DNA from: Sphingomonadaceae bacterium
GTDB lineage: Bacteria; Pseudomonadota; Alphaproteobacteria; Sphingomonadales; Sphingomonadaceae
Length of the DNA stretch: 64,000 nucleotides
NCBI GenBank assembly: GCA_947477745.1
Contig: CANJUF010000008.1
Coordinates: 25,614-89,613 of the forward strand
Reading direction: 5' to 3'
Under the pieces are notes generated by a model. The model was given only the letters and a program-made list of their open reading frames with translations, did not search any database and was not told the origin of the DNA. The position numbers and the translations under genes were made by a program. Positions 20,394 through 29,925 of the stretch are shown here, piece after piece; position 1 is the stretch's first letter; each line of letters opens with the position of its first letter.

Positions 20394-21851
20394 TCAGTCT
20401 TCCTTGCCGGCAAGCATGGCCACCAGCTTTGACAGGCCCACCGAGTTGGACCCTTTCACCAGAACCGCGTCGCCGCTTTCCAGCCCGAATGAGCGCACGG
20501 CTTCGACAGCCTGCGCGACGGTTTCGCAATGGTCGAAGGGTGTCGCCTTGCCAAGCGCATCGGGGGCGGGTTTCCCCAGTTCGTCCGCGAGAGCGGTCAT
20601 CTCGTCGCCCACCAGCACGGCATGATCCACTCCCGCCGCGCGCAGCGGCGCGGCCAGACCCGCGTGATAGGCCGGGCCGTGGCTGCCCAGTTCCTTCATC
20701 GCGCCCAGCACGGCGATGCGCCGCTTGGCGGTCTCGCGGCCAAGCTGTTCCAGCGTCGCCGCCATCGAGGCGGGATTGGCGTTGTAGCTCTCGTCGATCA
20801 GCAGGGCCGTGCCGCCCTTTGCCGCGATCTCGAGCCGTTCGCCGCGCCCGGCAAGGCCCGCCATTTCGGCCAGCGCCAGCCCCGCAGCGCCAAGATCGGC
20901 GCCGACCGCGCGCACTGTCGCCATCACCGCTAGCGAATTGGCCACCCAGTGCGCGCCGGGCATGGCGACCGTATAGCACAGGCGCCGGTCGCCCATGTCG
21001 ACCGTGACCAGCGAGCCGCCGTCCATGCCGGGCACCGCATCGAGCAGCCGAACACTGGCATGAGCGGCCGATCCGAACGAGACGACCTGCGCGCCGCAAC
21101 GCAGCGCCGCGTCGCGCAGTCGCTCGAAATGCGGACTGTCGGCAGGTATGATTGCCGTGCCGCCCTGCTCCAGCCCCTCGAATATCTCGGCCTTGGCGTC
21201 AGCGATGGCCTCCTCGCTGCCCAGCATCTCGATGTGCGCGGGCGCGATTGTGGTGACAACGGCGACGTGCGGGCGCACTTGCCGGGTCAGCGCGGCGATC
21301 TCGCCCGCATGGTTCATGCCCATCTCGAACACGCCGTAGCGCGAGCGGGCGGGCATCCGCGCAAGGCTTAGCGGCACGCCGACGTGGTTGTTGTAGCTCT
21401 TGACCGAGCGGTGCGCGCGGCCCCGGCTCGACCGGTCAAGCGCGGCGAAGATAGCTTCCTTGACCCCGGTCTTGCCGACCGAACCGGTGACGCCGACGAT
21501 CCGCGCGCGGGTGCGTTCGCGCGCTGCCGCGCCGAGCCGTTCGAGCGCTTCGGTGGTGTCGTTGACGCGAAGGTTCGGCGCATCGCATTCACGGTCGACT
21601 ACGACTGCGCTCGCGCCCTTTTCCATCGCCATTTCGATGAAGCGGTGGCCGTCGGTCGCCTCGCCCTTCAACGCGAAGAACAGGTCGCCGGGCTGGACGT
21701 CGCGCGAATCGATCTCGACCCCCGCCACGGCAAATTCGGCATTGGCCGTGCCCTTGACCGCGCGGGCGAGCGAGATCGCGTCCCACAGCCCGGATTGCCC
21801 CGCATCGTCGGCGGAAACCGGCCATTCGAGAAGTTTCATCGGTGCGTTCAT
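20394..21851 (-). CDS. murF: UDP-N-acetylmuramoyl-tripeptide--D-alanyl-D-alanine ligase
   Basis: MurF adds the D-Ala-D-Ala dipeptide. The 485-residue ligase has the MurF N-terminal domain (VEIDSRDVQPGDLFFALKGE), the ATP loop TGSVGKTG (122-129), FEMGMNHAGEI and DESYNANPASM. Its start overlaps the murE stop as ATGA. The 15-base gap to mraY is one of the few non-overlapping joints of the cluster. Confidence 0.97.
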   Translation of the reverse strand: MNAPMKLLEWPVSADDAGQSGLWDAISLARAVKGTANAEFAVAGVEIDSRDVQPGDLFFALKGEATDGHRFIEMAMEKGASAVVVDRECDAPNLRVNDTTEALERLGAAARERTRARIVGVTGSVGKTGVKEAIFAALDRSSRGRAHRSVKSYNNHVGVPLSLARMPARSRYGVFEMGMNHAGEIAALTRQVRPHVAVVTTIAPAHIEMLGSEEAIADAKAEIFEGLEQGGTAIIPADSPHFERLRDAALRCGAQVVSFGSAAHASVRLLDAVPGMDGGSLVTVDMGDRRLCYTVAMPGAHWVANSLAVMATVRAVGADLGAAGLALAEMAGLAGRGERLEIAAKGGTALLIDESYNANPASMAATLEQLGRETAKRRIAVLGAMKELGSHGPAYHAGLAAPLRAAGVDHAVLVGDEMTALADELGKPAPDALGKATPFDHCETVAQAVEAVRSFGLESGDAVLVKGSNSVGLSKLVAMLAGKED

Positions 21852-23317
21852 GTCGCTCTCTCTCCCTGCGCGCCTGCGAGTTCGCGCGCAACCGTCACGT
21901 CGTCGAAAGGCAGCACGACGCGGGCATCGCCGCTGCCGATAACTTGCCCCTGCTCGTGGCCCTTGCCCGCGATCAGCACCACGTCCTGCGGACCGGCCTG
22001 CGCGATGGCCTCGGCAATCGCTGCGCGCCGGTCGCCGATTTCGCTGGCCTTTGGGCAGCCTTCGCGCACCATGGCGCGGATCGCTGCGGCCTCTTCGCCG
22101 CGCGGGTTATCGTCGGTGACGATCACAAGGTCCGCCCCTGCCGCCGCAGCCGCGCCCATCGGCGCGCGCTTGCCCGTGTCGCGGTCGCCGCCCGCGCCGA
22201 ACACCAGGATGAGCCGGCCCTGCGCATGCGGCCGCAGCGCGTCGAGCGCGGCGGTCAGCGCATCGGGAGTATGAGCGTAGTCGACATATACCGGCGCTCC
22301 GGCTGAGGTCAGCCCTGCGCGTTCGAGCCGTCCGCGCACCGGCTGGAGCCGCGCCATGGCATCGAAGGTACGCGCCGGATCGCCGCCGGTCGCCAGCACG
22401 AGCCCCGCCGCCACCAAAGCGTTGGCCGCCTGATAGGCACCGATCAGCGGCAGCTTGACGGTGCGCGCCGCGCCCTCGTGTTCCACGGTGAGTACCTGGC
22501 CAATCTGGCCCGGCTCGCGCGCGCGAAGCCGCAGCGTCTCGCCCTTCTCGCCGACCGTCACTAGCTTGAGGCCGCGCGCCGTGGCATGCGAAATGGCCCG
22601 GTCCGACCATTCGTCATCGGTCCATATCACCGCCGCGCCGCCATCCATGACGACTTCGCCGAACAGGCGCATCTTGGCGGCGAAATAGTCCTCCATGTCG
22701 CCGTGATAGTCGAGATGATCGCGGCTGAGGTTGGTGAAGGCGCCTGCGGCAACCGGCATGCCCTCGTTGCGGAACTGGGCGAGGCCGTGGCTCGATGCCT
22801 CGTAGGCGGCGTGGCTCACGCCTTCGCGAGCCAGTCCGCTCATCGTCGCGAGGAATGTGACGATGTCGGGCGTGGTCATGCCGGTGAACACGGTCTCGCC
22901 GTGCGAGGTCACGCCGAGCGTTCCCATCGATGCGGCCCGGTGCCCGGCCATGCTCCACAACTGGCGCACCATCTCGGCGCAGGAAGTCTTGCCGTTGGTG
23001 CCGGTGATGGCGACCACAGTTGCGGGAAACGGCGCGTAGAACGGGGCGGCAAGGCGGGCGAAGGCACGGCGCGGGAGTGGATCTGCGATATGCGCCGTGC
23101 CTTCGACCTTTGCACCGGGCCGTGCTACCACGGCCGATGCTCCTGCCGCGACTGCGGCCGGTATGAATTGCTCGCCATTGAAGGTCTGGCCCTCGAAAGC
23201 GCCGAACACGTTGCCGGGCGCAACCTTGCGGTTGTCGATGGCAAACCCGGTCACCTCGATGTGCTCGCTGCCCGCGATTGCCATCCCGGCAGCTTGCGCG
23301 AGGCGCGACAGCTTCAC
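21848..23317 (-). CDS. murE: UDP-MurNAc-tripeptide synthetase, meso-diaminopimelate type
   Basis: MurE adds the third amino acid of the stem peptide. The 489-residue protein shows GTNGKT (106-111), the SSHGLAQ and NLSRDHLDYHG motifs, and DNPR at 403-406. DNPR marks enzymes that use meso-diaminopimelate rather than lysine, as expected in a Gram-negative. The start overlaps the ftsI stop (ATGA). Confidence 0.97.
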   Translation of the reverse strand: MKLSRLAQAAGMAIAGSEHIEVTGFAIDNRKVAPGNVFGAFEGQTFNGEQFIPAAVAAGASAVVARPGAKVEGTAHIADPLPRRAFARLAAPFYAPFPATVVAITGTNGKTSCAEMVRQLWSMAGHRAASMGTLGVTSHGETVFTGMTTPDIVTFLATMSGLAREGVSHAAYEASSHGLAQFRNEGMPVAAGAFTNLSRDHLDYHGDMEDYFAAKMRLFGEVVMDGGAAVIWTDDEWSDRAISHATARGLKLVTVGEKGETLRLRAREPGQIGQVLTVEHEGAARTVKLPLIGAYQAANALVAAGLVLATGGDPARTFDAMARLQPVRGRLERAGLTSAGAPVYVDYAHTPDALTAALDALRPHAQGRLILVFGAGGDRDTGKRAPMGAAAAAGADLVIVTDDNPRGEEAAAIRAMVREGCPKASEIGDRRAAIAEAIAQAGPQDVVLIAGKGHEQGQVIGSGDARVVLPFDDVTVARELAGAQGERAT

Positions 23318-25071
23318 TGGCCGGAACCGCCGGGGATCAGCGGCATGAGGTCGGAAATATCCACGTCACGGGTCTCGTCGGGCATGATGCCGAGGATCGG
23401 CCCGACGCGCGGAACCACTCGCCCCACCACCGGCGCGGCATTCCAGGCGGCGGTGCGCTGGCCCGAAGTCGCCAGGGTGCCCTGCGGCTCGTCGAGCATG
23501 GCGACCACGACATAACGCGGACGGTCCATTGGAAAAGCTGCCGCGAATGTCGAGACGAGCGAACTGCGGCGGTATCCGCCAAGACCCGGCTTCTCAGCCG
23601 AACCGGTCTTGCCGCCGACCCTGAAGCCCGCCGCATTGGCCTTCTTGCCGGTGCCGTAGACCACGATCATGCGCAGCATCTGGCGCATCCGCGCGCTGGT
23701 CGCCGCCTTGAATACGCGGCGTCCGTGCGGAATTTCCGAGGCCTTGAGCTTGCGCAATGTCGCCGGGCGCCAGACCCCGCCATTGACCAGCGCGGCATAG
23801 GCCGACGCGAGATGCAGCGGCGTCACCGCGATGCCGTGGCCATAGGCGACGGTCATCGTCGTCACCCGCGACCACTTGCCGCTCGGCCACAGCGGGAATC
23901 CCTTGGCCGGAAGCTCGATATAGGGCCGCTCGTTCATGCCGAGCGCCTCCATCGAACGCTTCAGCCGCACGCCACCCAACTCGTCGGCGATGTGCGAGGT
24001 GCCGGTGTTCGACGAATGGATGAGGATCTCAGGCACGTTGAGCGCGCCGCCCATGGCGTGGCTGTCCTTGATCGTGAAGCGGCCTATGGTGATCGGCGAG
24101 GTGCCGTAGCGCGTGCCAAGGTCGCGGATCGTGCCGGCGTCGAGCGCTGCGGCAACGGCAATCGGCTTGAAGGTCGAGCCGAGTTCATAGACCTGGTTGG
24201 TCACCCGGTTGAACACATGCGCGGTGTGGCCCAGGTTGGCCATGTCGGCGGGCACCCATTTGTCGCTGGCGACGACCTTGTTGGGATTGAACGCCGGCAG
24301 CGAGGCTAGTGCCACGATCTCGCCGGTATCGACATCGAGGATCACGCCTGCCGCGCCTTTGGCGTTCGACATCGCCATGCCCCAGCCAAGCTCGTCCTCG
24401 AGCGCGCCCTGTATCCGCACGTCGATCGAAAGCTTGGCGGGCTGCGAGCGGGTCTGCTCGCCAGTCAGAAAATCGTCGTAGTAGGATTCCATGCCGACCT
24501 GGCCGTGCGCATCGGGATCGACGAAGCCCAGCACATGCGCCGCCATCGAACCTTGCGGATAGATGCGGTCTGGCTCGCGCGGCACTTGAATCGCAGGTTC
24601 GCCCAGCGCGTAGACCCGGTTTGCTTCTTCGGGAAGGATGCGTTCGCGCAGGTGCACGCCCTTCTTGGAGGCGAGCTTTGCCATGACCTTGGAGTAGGAA
24701 AGATCGGGGAAAATCCGCACCAGCGCGCGCGCCACCTGCTCGCGGCTATGGACCAGCGGCGGGCCGTCCTGCATCTCGTCGGGCTTGAACCACAGCGCAT
24801 AGGCCGAGAAATCGCGCGCCAGAACCTCGCCGTTGCGATCGACGATCTCGCCGCGCATCGGCGTCAGCGCATCGGCAAAACTGAACTCGCGTCCGCCTTC
24901 GGAAAACAGCCCCAACCAGACAATGCGCAGCAATGCCGCCAGCGCCAACAGCGCGAACAGGCCGAGCACGACCAGCGCGCGCGCCTTGGCCATGGTCAGC
25001 GTGCGGCGGCGCACGTTGGCTACGCGCCGCCTGCTGGTGGTGATCGTGGTCGAGATGGCAAGCGTGCTCAA
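23314..25071 (-). CDS. ftsI: Septal peptidoglycan transpeptidase FtsI (PBP3)
   Basis: The 585-residue bitopic class B penicillin-binding protein cross-links septal wall with FtsW. It has a basic cytoplasmic tail, one transmembrane helix (about residues 31-55), a pedestal domain starting RGEIVDRNGEVLA, and a transpeptidase domain. The catalytic serine is S299 in STFK (299-302), with SSN (353-355) and KTG (488-490). The start overlaps the ftsL stop. Confidence 0.97.
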   Translation of the reverse strand: MSTLAISTTITTSRRRVANVRRRTLTMAKARALVVLGLFALLALAALLRIVWLGLFSEGGREFSFADALTPMRGEIVDRNGEVLARDFSAYALWFKPDEMQDGPPLVHSREQVARALVRIFPDLSYSKVMAKLASKKGVHLRERILPEEANRVYALGEPAIQVPREPDRIYPQGSMAAHVLGFVDPDAHGQVGMESYYDDFLTGEQTRSQPAKLSIDVRIQGALEDELGWGMAMSNAKGAAGVILDVDTGEIVALASLPAFNPNKVVASDKWVPADMANLGHTAHVFNRVTNQVYELGSTFKPIAVAAALDAGTIRDLGTRYGTSPITIGRFTIKDSHAMGGALNVPEILIHSSNTGTSHIADELGGVRLKRSMEALGMNERPYIELPAKGFPLWPSGKWSRVTTMTVAYGHGIAVTPLHLASAYAALVNGGVWRPATLRKLKASEIPHGRRVFKAATSARMRQMLRMIVVYGTGKKANAAGFRVGGKTGSAEKPGLGGYRRSSLVSTFAAAFPMDRPRYVVVAMLDEPQGTLATSGQRTAAWNAAPVVGRVVPRVGPILGIMPDETRDVDISDLMPLIPGGSGQ

Positions 25072-25652
25072 TTGCCGTCGGCTCCCGCCAGCTTGACCCG
25101 GTCCGCGCGCCGCTGATCCGAGGTGCCCGCAATCACGCTGGCGACAAGGTCATTGCTGCTGTCGAGGCTGGTGATCTTGGGGGCAGCCTCTCGCCTTGCC
25201 GTATCAGCACCCGAGTTGAGGCCTACCCGCGCGTTGTCGCTGGTCCGCGCTGCGGCCCTGCCGGTCAGCGGCGAAACCATTTCCGAAAAGGCGAGCTTCT
25301 CGGCCCCGGTGACCGCGTGAGCCATGCGGATCGGCTTGGGCGCATCGGGCGCGCGCGGCACGCCAAGCGAGGCAAGCTGGCGCTCGCCTTCGATATACTG
25401 GCTCGCTCCGGGCGCGACATAGCCGAATTCGACCGAATTGAGCGCGGCGAGTTGCTGCTGGTTGCCGCGGGTCTGGTATTCGACCTCAAGGAAGCGGATC
25501 TGTCGCTGAAGCGAAACGATGCGGTTCTCGGTCTGCCGAACCTGGCCCTTCACCGCGTTGACTCGCAAGGTCAGCGCCACGGTCAGCGCCACGCAAAAGG
25601 TGATGACGAAGGCCCAGCCGATCGACTGCATGCGGTTTCTGGTGAGGTTCAT
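25068..25652 (-). CDS. ftsL: FtsL-like cell division protein
   Basis: The 194-residue bitopic protein has a short cytoplasmic tail, a transmembrane helix (about residues 12-30) and a coiled-coil (about 33-68, with heptad-like [20 protein letters not shown]). This architecture and its position between rsmH and ftsI identify FtsL, although sequence conservation in the family is low. It is longer than typical FtsL (about 120 residues) because of a roughly 90-residue low-complexity periplasmic tail. Both ends overlap neighbours (ATGA). Confidence 0.85.
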   Translation of the reverse strand: MNLTRNRMQSIGWAFVITFCVALTVALTLRVNAVKGQVRQTENRIVSLQRQIRFLEVEYQTRGNQQQLAALNSVEFGYVAPGASQYIEGERQLASLGVPRAPDAPKPIRMAHAVTGAEKLAFSEMVSPLTGRAAARTSDNARVGLNSGADTARREAAPKITSLDSSNDLVASVIAGTSDQRRADRVKLAGADGN

Positions 25653-26605
25653 GCTGCTATGCTCCGGGGCGGTGCTTGGGTGCGCGTCGCCGACCGCAGG
25701 GTTGCCGAGCGGGCGCGGGGGTTGCGGGCGACTTCGGCCGAACTCGGCCGGACCGCCTTGGCGACCTGCGCAAAGGTCGCGGCGAAAGCGGGCGCGGTTT
25801 CGGGCATGTGGCGCGAGGTGGTTCGCCCCGCGCCGCTCGCCTCGCGCAGGAAGCGCTTGACGATGCGGTCCTCGAGGCTGTGGAACGAAACCACTGCCAG
25901 CTTGCCGCCTGCCGCCAGCAGCCGCTCGGTCGCGGCCAGCGCGGCTTCGAGCTCGTCGAGTTCGCCGTTCACATGGATGCGGATCGCCTGGAAGCTGCGC
26001 GTGGCGGGATCCTTTGGCGCGCCGGGGCGGTGGCCCAGCGCCTTGCGCACGACCTGTGCCAGCTCGGTCGTGGTGGAAAGAGGACGGGCAGCCACGATCG
26101 CACGGGCCAGGCGTCGTGACTGCCTCTCCTCGCCATAACGGAACAGCACATCGGCTATGTCCGCTTCAGGCGCGGTGTTCACAAAATCGGCTGCGCTCGG
26201 CCCCTCCTGCGCCATGCGCATGTCGAGCGGACCTTCGGCGGCAAAGGCGAAGCCGCGCTCCGCCTGGTCAAGCTGCATCGAGGACACGCCAACATCCATG
26301 GCGATGCCGTCGACGCGGGCGATGCCCTGTTCGGCCATGGCCTCGATCATTTCGGAAAAGCGGCGCGGATGCAGCACGAGGCGCGGCGGCACGCTTGCCA
26401 GTTCGGGCCAGCTCGCCGGATCGGCGCGGGCAGCTGCAATGGCGGCGGGATCGCGGTCGAAGGCATGGACGCTTGCGCCGGCATCGAGGAAGCGGCGGGT
26501 ATAGCCGCCGGCGCCGAAGGTCGCATCGATGATCAGGCGGTCCGGCCCCGGCTGCAGCGCGGCGCAGACTTCATCGATCAGCACAGGGATATGCGGCGGG
26601 TTCAT
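25649..26605 (-). CDS. rsmH: 16S rRNA (cytosine-1402 N4)-methyltransferase
   Basis: RsmH (MraW) methylates C1402 in the ribosomal P site. The 318-residue protein begins [13 protein letters not shown] and has the SAM motif [15 protein letters not shown], the [16 protein letters not shown] segment and a C-terminal [15 protein letters not shown] motif. Start and stop overlap mraZ and ftsL as ATGA, placing it second in the dcw operon. Confidence 0.97.
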   Translation of the reverse strand: MNPPHIPVLIDEVCAALQPGPDRLIIDATFGAGGYTRRFLDAGASVHAFDRDPAAIAAARADPASWPELASVPPRLVLHPRRFSEMIEAMAEQGIARVDGIAMDVGVSSMQLDQAERGFAFAAEGPLDMRMAQEGPSAADFVNTAPEADIADVLFRYGEERQSRRLARAIVAARPLSTTTELAQVVRKALGHRPGAPKDPATRSFQAIRIHVNGELDELEAALAATERLLAAGGKLAVVSFHSLEDRIVKRFLREASGAGRTTSRHMPETAPAFAATFAQVAKAVRPSSAEVARNPRARSATLRSATRTQAPPRSIAA

Positions 26606-27099
26606 TTGCGCTTCGCCTTGCCCAGTTCGGCGGCGCGCAGGCTCGCGCAGATGGCCTTGGCGCCTTCCCAGCCCGCGCCCAGTTCAGCCAGGACGTCGGG
26701 ATTCCAGGCGGTGAAAAAGCGGCCCGCGCCGTGGAAATAGAGTTGGTCTTCGATCCTGGCTGGCTTGCTCACCGATTCAGGCAGGATGAAGCGACCGCTT
26801 CCGTCGAACGGCACATCGACGACGCTGAACAGCGACATGCCGCGCTGAACCGCATCGAACGGCAATCCCTTGTCGAGAGCGGCGGCCTCTTCGGCGTCGA
26901 ACCTGGCGACCATCTCGTCCTTGCGCGACAGGCCGAAGCCAACGATGCAATCGAGCGCCTCGTCCTTGCCGAGGCAGACCGTCATCCCCTCGCTTGAGGC
27001 CTTGAGCGTGGAGCGGAACGGCGCGGGCAGCACAAAGCGTCCCTTGTCGCGCTGCAGCGAGAAGCCCTGTCCACTGTAAATGTATGGCCTTGAAGCCAC
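26602..27099 (-). CDS. mraZ: Transcriptional regulator / division protein MraZ
   Basis: MraZ is a DNA-binding regulator of the dcw cluster with two AbrB-like SpoVT repeats. Both are visible: [15 protein letters not shown] early and [15 protein letters not shown] later. I chose the GTG at 27099, giving 165 residues with IYSGQGF close to the N-terminus and a G-rich ribosome site just upstream. An in-frame ATG at 27150 would add 17 residues without family support. It is the first gene of the cluster; its likely operator is at 27231-27253. Confidence 0.9.
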   Translation of the reverse strand: MASRPYIYSGQGFSLQRDKGRFVLPAPFRSTLKASSEGMTVCLGKDEALDCIVGFGLSRKDEMVARFDAEEAAALDKGLPFDAVQRGMSLFSVVDVPFDGSGRFILPESVSKPARIEDQLYFHGAGRFFTAWNPDVLAELGAGWEGAKAICASLRAAELGKAKRK

Positions 27100-27224
27100 T
27101 GTACCCCAACCCCCGGCAAGCGTCTGCGAACGGCAAAGCTCCTCCCCCACCGATCACGCGATCATGACCGGCCCGCCCAACGAGATGGGCGGCGAAGATT
27201 CGACAAATCCGATAGGGACTCTCT

Positions 27225-27255
27225 GTATAACGGGAAATGACGGGAGAAAAGGGCA
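27225..27255. promoter_or_regulatory. Candidate mraZ promoter/operator: phased GGG repeats
   Basis: Upstream of mraZ the plus strand carries GGG at 27232, 27242 and 27251, within CGGGAAATGA, CGGGAGAAAA and GGGCAAAAGT. The spacing is 10 and 9 bp. MraZ is known to bind short direct repeats containing TGGG at about 10-bp spacing in its own promoter. The orientation here is opposite to the gene, and no clear -35 box is seen; TTATAC on the minus strand (27225-27230) could be a -10. The rest of the 331-base gap (27100-27430) shows no gene. Confidence 0.35.
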
Positions 27256-27430
27256 AAAGTGGCAATTTCTCGGCAAAATCTGGGGATGCTTTGCTCTTTC
27301 TGCGCGTTTCGGCAGACAGTCGGCCGCGTAAAAAAGCCGAGTTTTTCGGAGTTTCGCTAAATAACGGTGGAATCTTCGGGGTTACTTCTCGTCCCCAAAA
27401 TTCCCGCGCCAAGGCGGGCAATCCCGAGGA

Positions 27431-28174
27431 TCAGAGTGAAATACGGCTCAGCAGCGCCCTGAAAGCCGCAGCGCGAGTCGTGCCAACATCGTCTTCGCGC
27501 TCTTCAAGCAGCGCGGCATCGGCCAGTGCGACCACTCGGCCCTTGCCGATCCGGCACTTGGCGAGCAGTCCGTGTGCCTCCAGGGCGCAGCCGGAACCCG
27601 GGATCAGCGCGAAACGTCCCGGCAATGCCACCGGGACCGCAGCGCCCCCGATGTCGACAACGTAGGGTTCGGGCGCAATATCCTCGTCTCGCTCGAGCCG
27701 CAGACCCCACCGCGTCAGGATTGGCGAGAGCGTGACCACGTCCTGCGGCCTGCGCCGGTCGCCCAAGGCAAAGCGCGAATCGAAGGTCAGCATAGGGTCG
27801 GCGAACAGGAGCACGCGACCGCCTGCCCGCACCCAATTATCCAACGCAACGTTTTCTTGCGGCGCGAGCGGCCAGGGCTGCGCCATGACCAGCAGCGCAT
27901 CGGCCGCCAGCGGCAGCTTGCCGTCCGCGCCCGCAAGGCTGTCGAGCGGTTTGAGCTCGCCGCGTTCGCGCAGCACCGCCAGCGCCCAGTGCGGGGGCGA
28001 CCGGTCGGCCAGCATGCCGGCAATGTCATCGGCCTCGGGCATCACCAGCGGCAGGCTGGAGACCAGCGCCATTTGCGCGAAGTTATCGTTGCTGTTCGGT
28101 TGCTGCGCACTTCCGCCGCTGCACGAGGCGAGCGCCAATGCGCCCGCCAGAAAGAGCAACAATCTGGCGATCAC
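27431..28174 (-). CDS. Putative GldG-like (ABC transporter auxiliary) lipoprotein
   Basis: The 247-residue protein starts at a GTG (28174) overlapping the stop of the upstream gene as GTGA. It opens with a lipoprotein signal (LLLFLAGALALASC, Cys at about residue 18). The middle reads ALLVMAQPWPLAPQENVALDNWVRAGGRVLLF, then LGDRRRPQ and ILTRWGLRL. These resemble the extracellular GldG/ABC_transp_aux and DUF4350 proteins, which have a glutamine-amidotransferase-like fold. Function is unknown; the family name reflects gliding-motility ABC systems, but no ABC genes are adjacent here. Confidence 0.6.
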   Translation of the reverse strand: MIARLLLFLAGALALASCSGGSAQQPNSNDNFAQMALVSSLPLVMPEADDIAGMLADRSPPHWALAVLRERGELKPLDSLAGADGKLPLAADALLVMAQPWPLAPQENVALDNWVRAGGRVLLFADPMLTFDSRFALGDRRRPQDVVTLSPILTRWGLRLERDEDIAPEPYVVDIGGAAVPVALPGRFALIPGSGCALEAHGLLAKCRIGKGRVVALADAALLEEREDDVGTTRAAAFRALLSRISL

Positions 28175-28527
28175 CTTGCCGCAGGCGCAGCGCCCGGCTT
28201 GCCCGGTTCGGGCGTCGGATCGGCGGCAGGAACCACGCCCGCATCGGCCAGCGGATCGACCACTGGCTCGGCCTCCTCGGCGTCGGCTGCGAGCACCTGC
28301 GCGTTGGGATCGTCCGCATCGATCGTCTGCGCGCGGTCCATGATGATATTGGCCAGGCCGACGATCAGCAGCACCGCGCACAGACCGAACAGCCCTAGTT
28401 GCAGCCGGTGAACCGATTGCGAGCGCAGTTCGCGTTCCGAACTGACGCGGTAATGCAGCGGCTCGGCCAGAGCGCCGCCAGTCTTGTCGCCGCGAAGTGC
28501 CGGAGTTTCGTCGCTGTTCACGGCCAT
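28171..28527 (-). CDS. Small single-pass membrane protein of unknown function
   Basis: The 118-residue protein has a polar N-terminus (about 40 residues), one transmembrane helix (LGLFGLCAVLLIVGLANIIM, about 44-63) and an acidic Ala/Pro-rich C-terminal tail. I do not recognise a family. Its stop overlaps the start of the GldG-like lipoprotein, so the two are probably co-translated partners in the envelope. It lies 7 bases after cysK. Confidence 0.7.
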   Translation of the reverse strand: MAVNSDETPALRGDKTGGALAEPLHYRVSSERELRSQSVHRLQLGLFGLCAVLLIVGLANIIMDRAQTIDADDPNAQVLAADAEEAEPVVDPLADAGVVPAADPTPEPGKPGAAPAAR

Positions 28528-28534
28528 GACCCGG

Positions 28535-29536
28535 TCACTCCTGCTTGAGCCACGGGAACACCGGCAGGCCCTTTTCTGCAAGCCAGGCGGCGTTGTAGAT
28601 TGTCGAGAGATAGCGGAAACCGGTATCGCACAGGATCGTCGCGATCCGCGCACCGCTGCCCAGCTTGCGGCCCAGCGCGACCGCGCCCGCGACATTGATG
28701 CCCGAGGACAGGCCCAGGCACAGCCCCTCTTCCGAAAGCAGCCGCGCGACCCATTCGAGCCCTTCCTCGTCGGAAATGCGGAACTGGGTGTCGATCGGCG
28801 CGCCTTCGAGGTTGGCGGTGATGCGTCCCTGCCCGATCCCTTCGGCCACCGAAGTGCCCTCGGCCACCAATTCACCGCAGGCGTAATAGCTGTAAAGCGC
28901 CGCGCCGTGCGGATCGCTGAGCGCGATGGTCACCTTCTCGTCGAACGCCTTGAGGCCCATGCCGACCCCGGCGATCGTCCCGCCCGTTCCCGCCGCGCAG
29001 GTGAAGCCGTCGATCCGGCCTTCCATCTGCTCCCAGATCTCACGCGCGGTGCCCTCGATATGCGCCTTGCGGTTGGCGACATTGTCGAACTGGTTGGCCC
29101 AGACCGCGCCCGGCGTCTCCCCGGCAATGCGGCGCGAGGTGTGGACGAAATGGTTGGGATCGGAAAACTTGGTCGGCGGCACCAGCACCAACTCGGCGCG
29201 CAGGGCGCGCAGCGTGTCCATCTTTTCCTTGGACTGGTTGTCAGGCATGACGATCACGGTCTCGTAACCGCAGGCATTGGCCACCAGCGCCAGGCCAATG
29301 CCGGTATTGCCCGCAGTGCCTTCGACCACGGTCCCGCCCGGCTTCAAGTCGCCGCGCTCTTCAGCGTCGCGCACGATAAATAGCGCCGCGCGGTCCTTCA
29401 CCGAGGCGCCGGGATTGGCGAATTCGCACTTGCCCCAGATCTCGCAGCCCGCCACCTCGCTCGGCCCCTTGAGCAGGACAAGCGGCGTGTTCCCGATCAG
29501 GTCGAGCGTCGAGCGATGCGGAGCAGGCGGTGTCAT
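28535..29536 (-). CDS. cysK: Cysteine synthase (O-acetylserine sulfhydrylase)
   Basis: This PLP enzyme makes cysteine from O-acetylserine and sulfide. The 333-residue fold-type II protein has the PLP lysine K47 in ASVKDRAA, the asparagine loop EGTAGNTGIG, the phosphate-binding CAAGTGGTIAGVG and a C-terminal GLSSGINVAGA. Related cystathionine beta-synthases are usually longer or carry CBS domains, so cysteine synthase is the better call. Confidence 0.9.
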   Translation of the reverse strand: MTPPAPHRSTLDLIGNTPLVLLKGPSEVAGCEIWGKCEFANPGASVKDRAALFIVRDAEERGDLKPGGTVVEGTAGNTGIGLALVANACGYETVIVMPDNQSKEKMDTLRALRAELVLVPPTKFSDPNHFVHTSRRIAGETPGAVWANQFDNVANRKAHIEGTAREIWEQMEGRIDGFTCAAGTGGTIAGVGMGLKAFDEKVTIALSDPHGAALYSYYACGELVAEGTSVAEGIGQGRITANLEGAPIDTQFRISDEEGLEWVARLLSEEGLCLGLSSGINVAGAVALGRKLGSGARIATILCDTGFRYLSTIYNAAWLAEKGLPVFPWLKQE

Positions 29537-29607
29537 GGCTCCGAAGTAATCGGCTCAAGGCGCGCCTGCAAGGCTCGCCTTGGAATGCTCCCGATCAATC
29601 CGGCCAA

Positions 29608-29925
29608 TCAATCCTCTTGGGCGATAGTGACCTTCATGCCTTCGAGCGCGCTGGTGATCGGCACCTGGCACGACAGGCGCGAGTTCTCGTCGCGGTGCTC
29701 GGAGCTGTCGAGCAGGTCGTTCTCGTCCTCGGACATCGGCGGCAGCTTGTCCTTGAAGGACGGATCGACATGGACATGGCAGGTCGCGCACGAGCAGCAG
29801 CCGCCGCACAGGGCGAGCAGCTCGTCAAAGCCGTTGTCGCGAATGACTTCCATCAGGGTGCGGCCCTCTTCGGCCTGGATGGACTTTTCTTCGCCTTCAT
29901 TGTTGACGACAGTAATCTGCGGCAT
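29608..29925 (-). CDS. Adrenodoxin-type [2Fe-2S] ferredoxin
   Basis: The 105-residue protein has the adrenodoxin/putidaredoxin cluster ligands C40-x5-C46-x2-C49 and C86, with two extra cysteines (C43, C44) in the loop. Such ferredoxins pass electrons to cytochromes P450 or serve Fe-S assembly. There is no P450 or isc gene nearby, so the partner is unknown. The ATG at 29925 gives the family N-terminus [11 protein letters not shown]; the gene is divergent from the glycosylase at 30021. Confidence 0.92.
   Translation of the reverse strand: MPQITVVNNEGEEKSIQAEEGRTLMEVIRDNGFDELLALCGGCCSCATCHVHVDPSFKDKLPPMSEDENDLLDSSEHRDENSRLSCQVPITSALEGMKVTIAQED

Noticed and set aside
19297..21099. An apparent 600-codon N-terminal extension of murD through mraY and murF
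   Set aside because: The extension is Arg/Gly-rich out-of-frame translation of mraY and murF; the family start of murD is the ATG at 19296.
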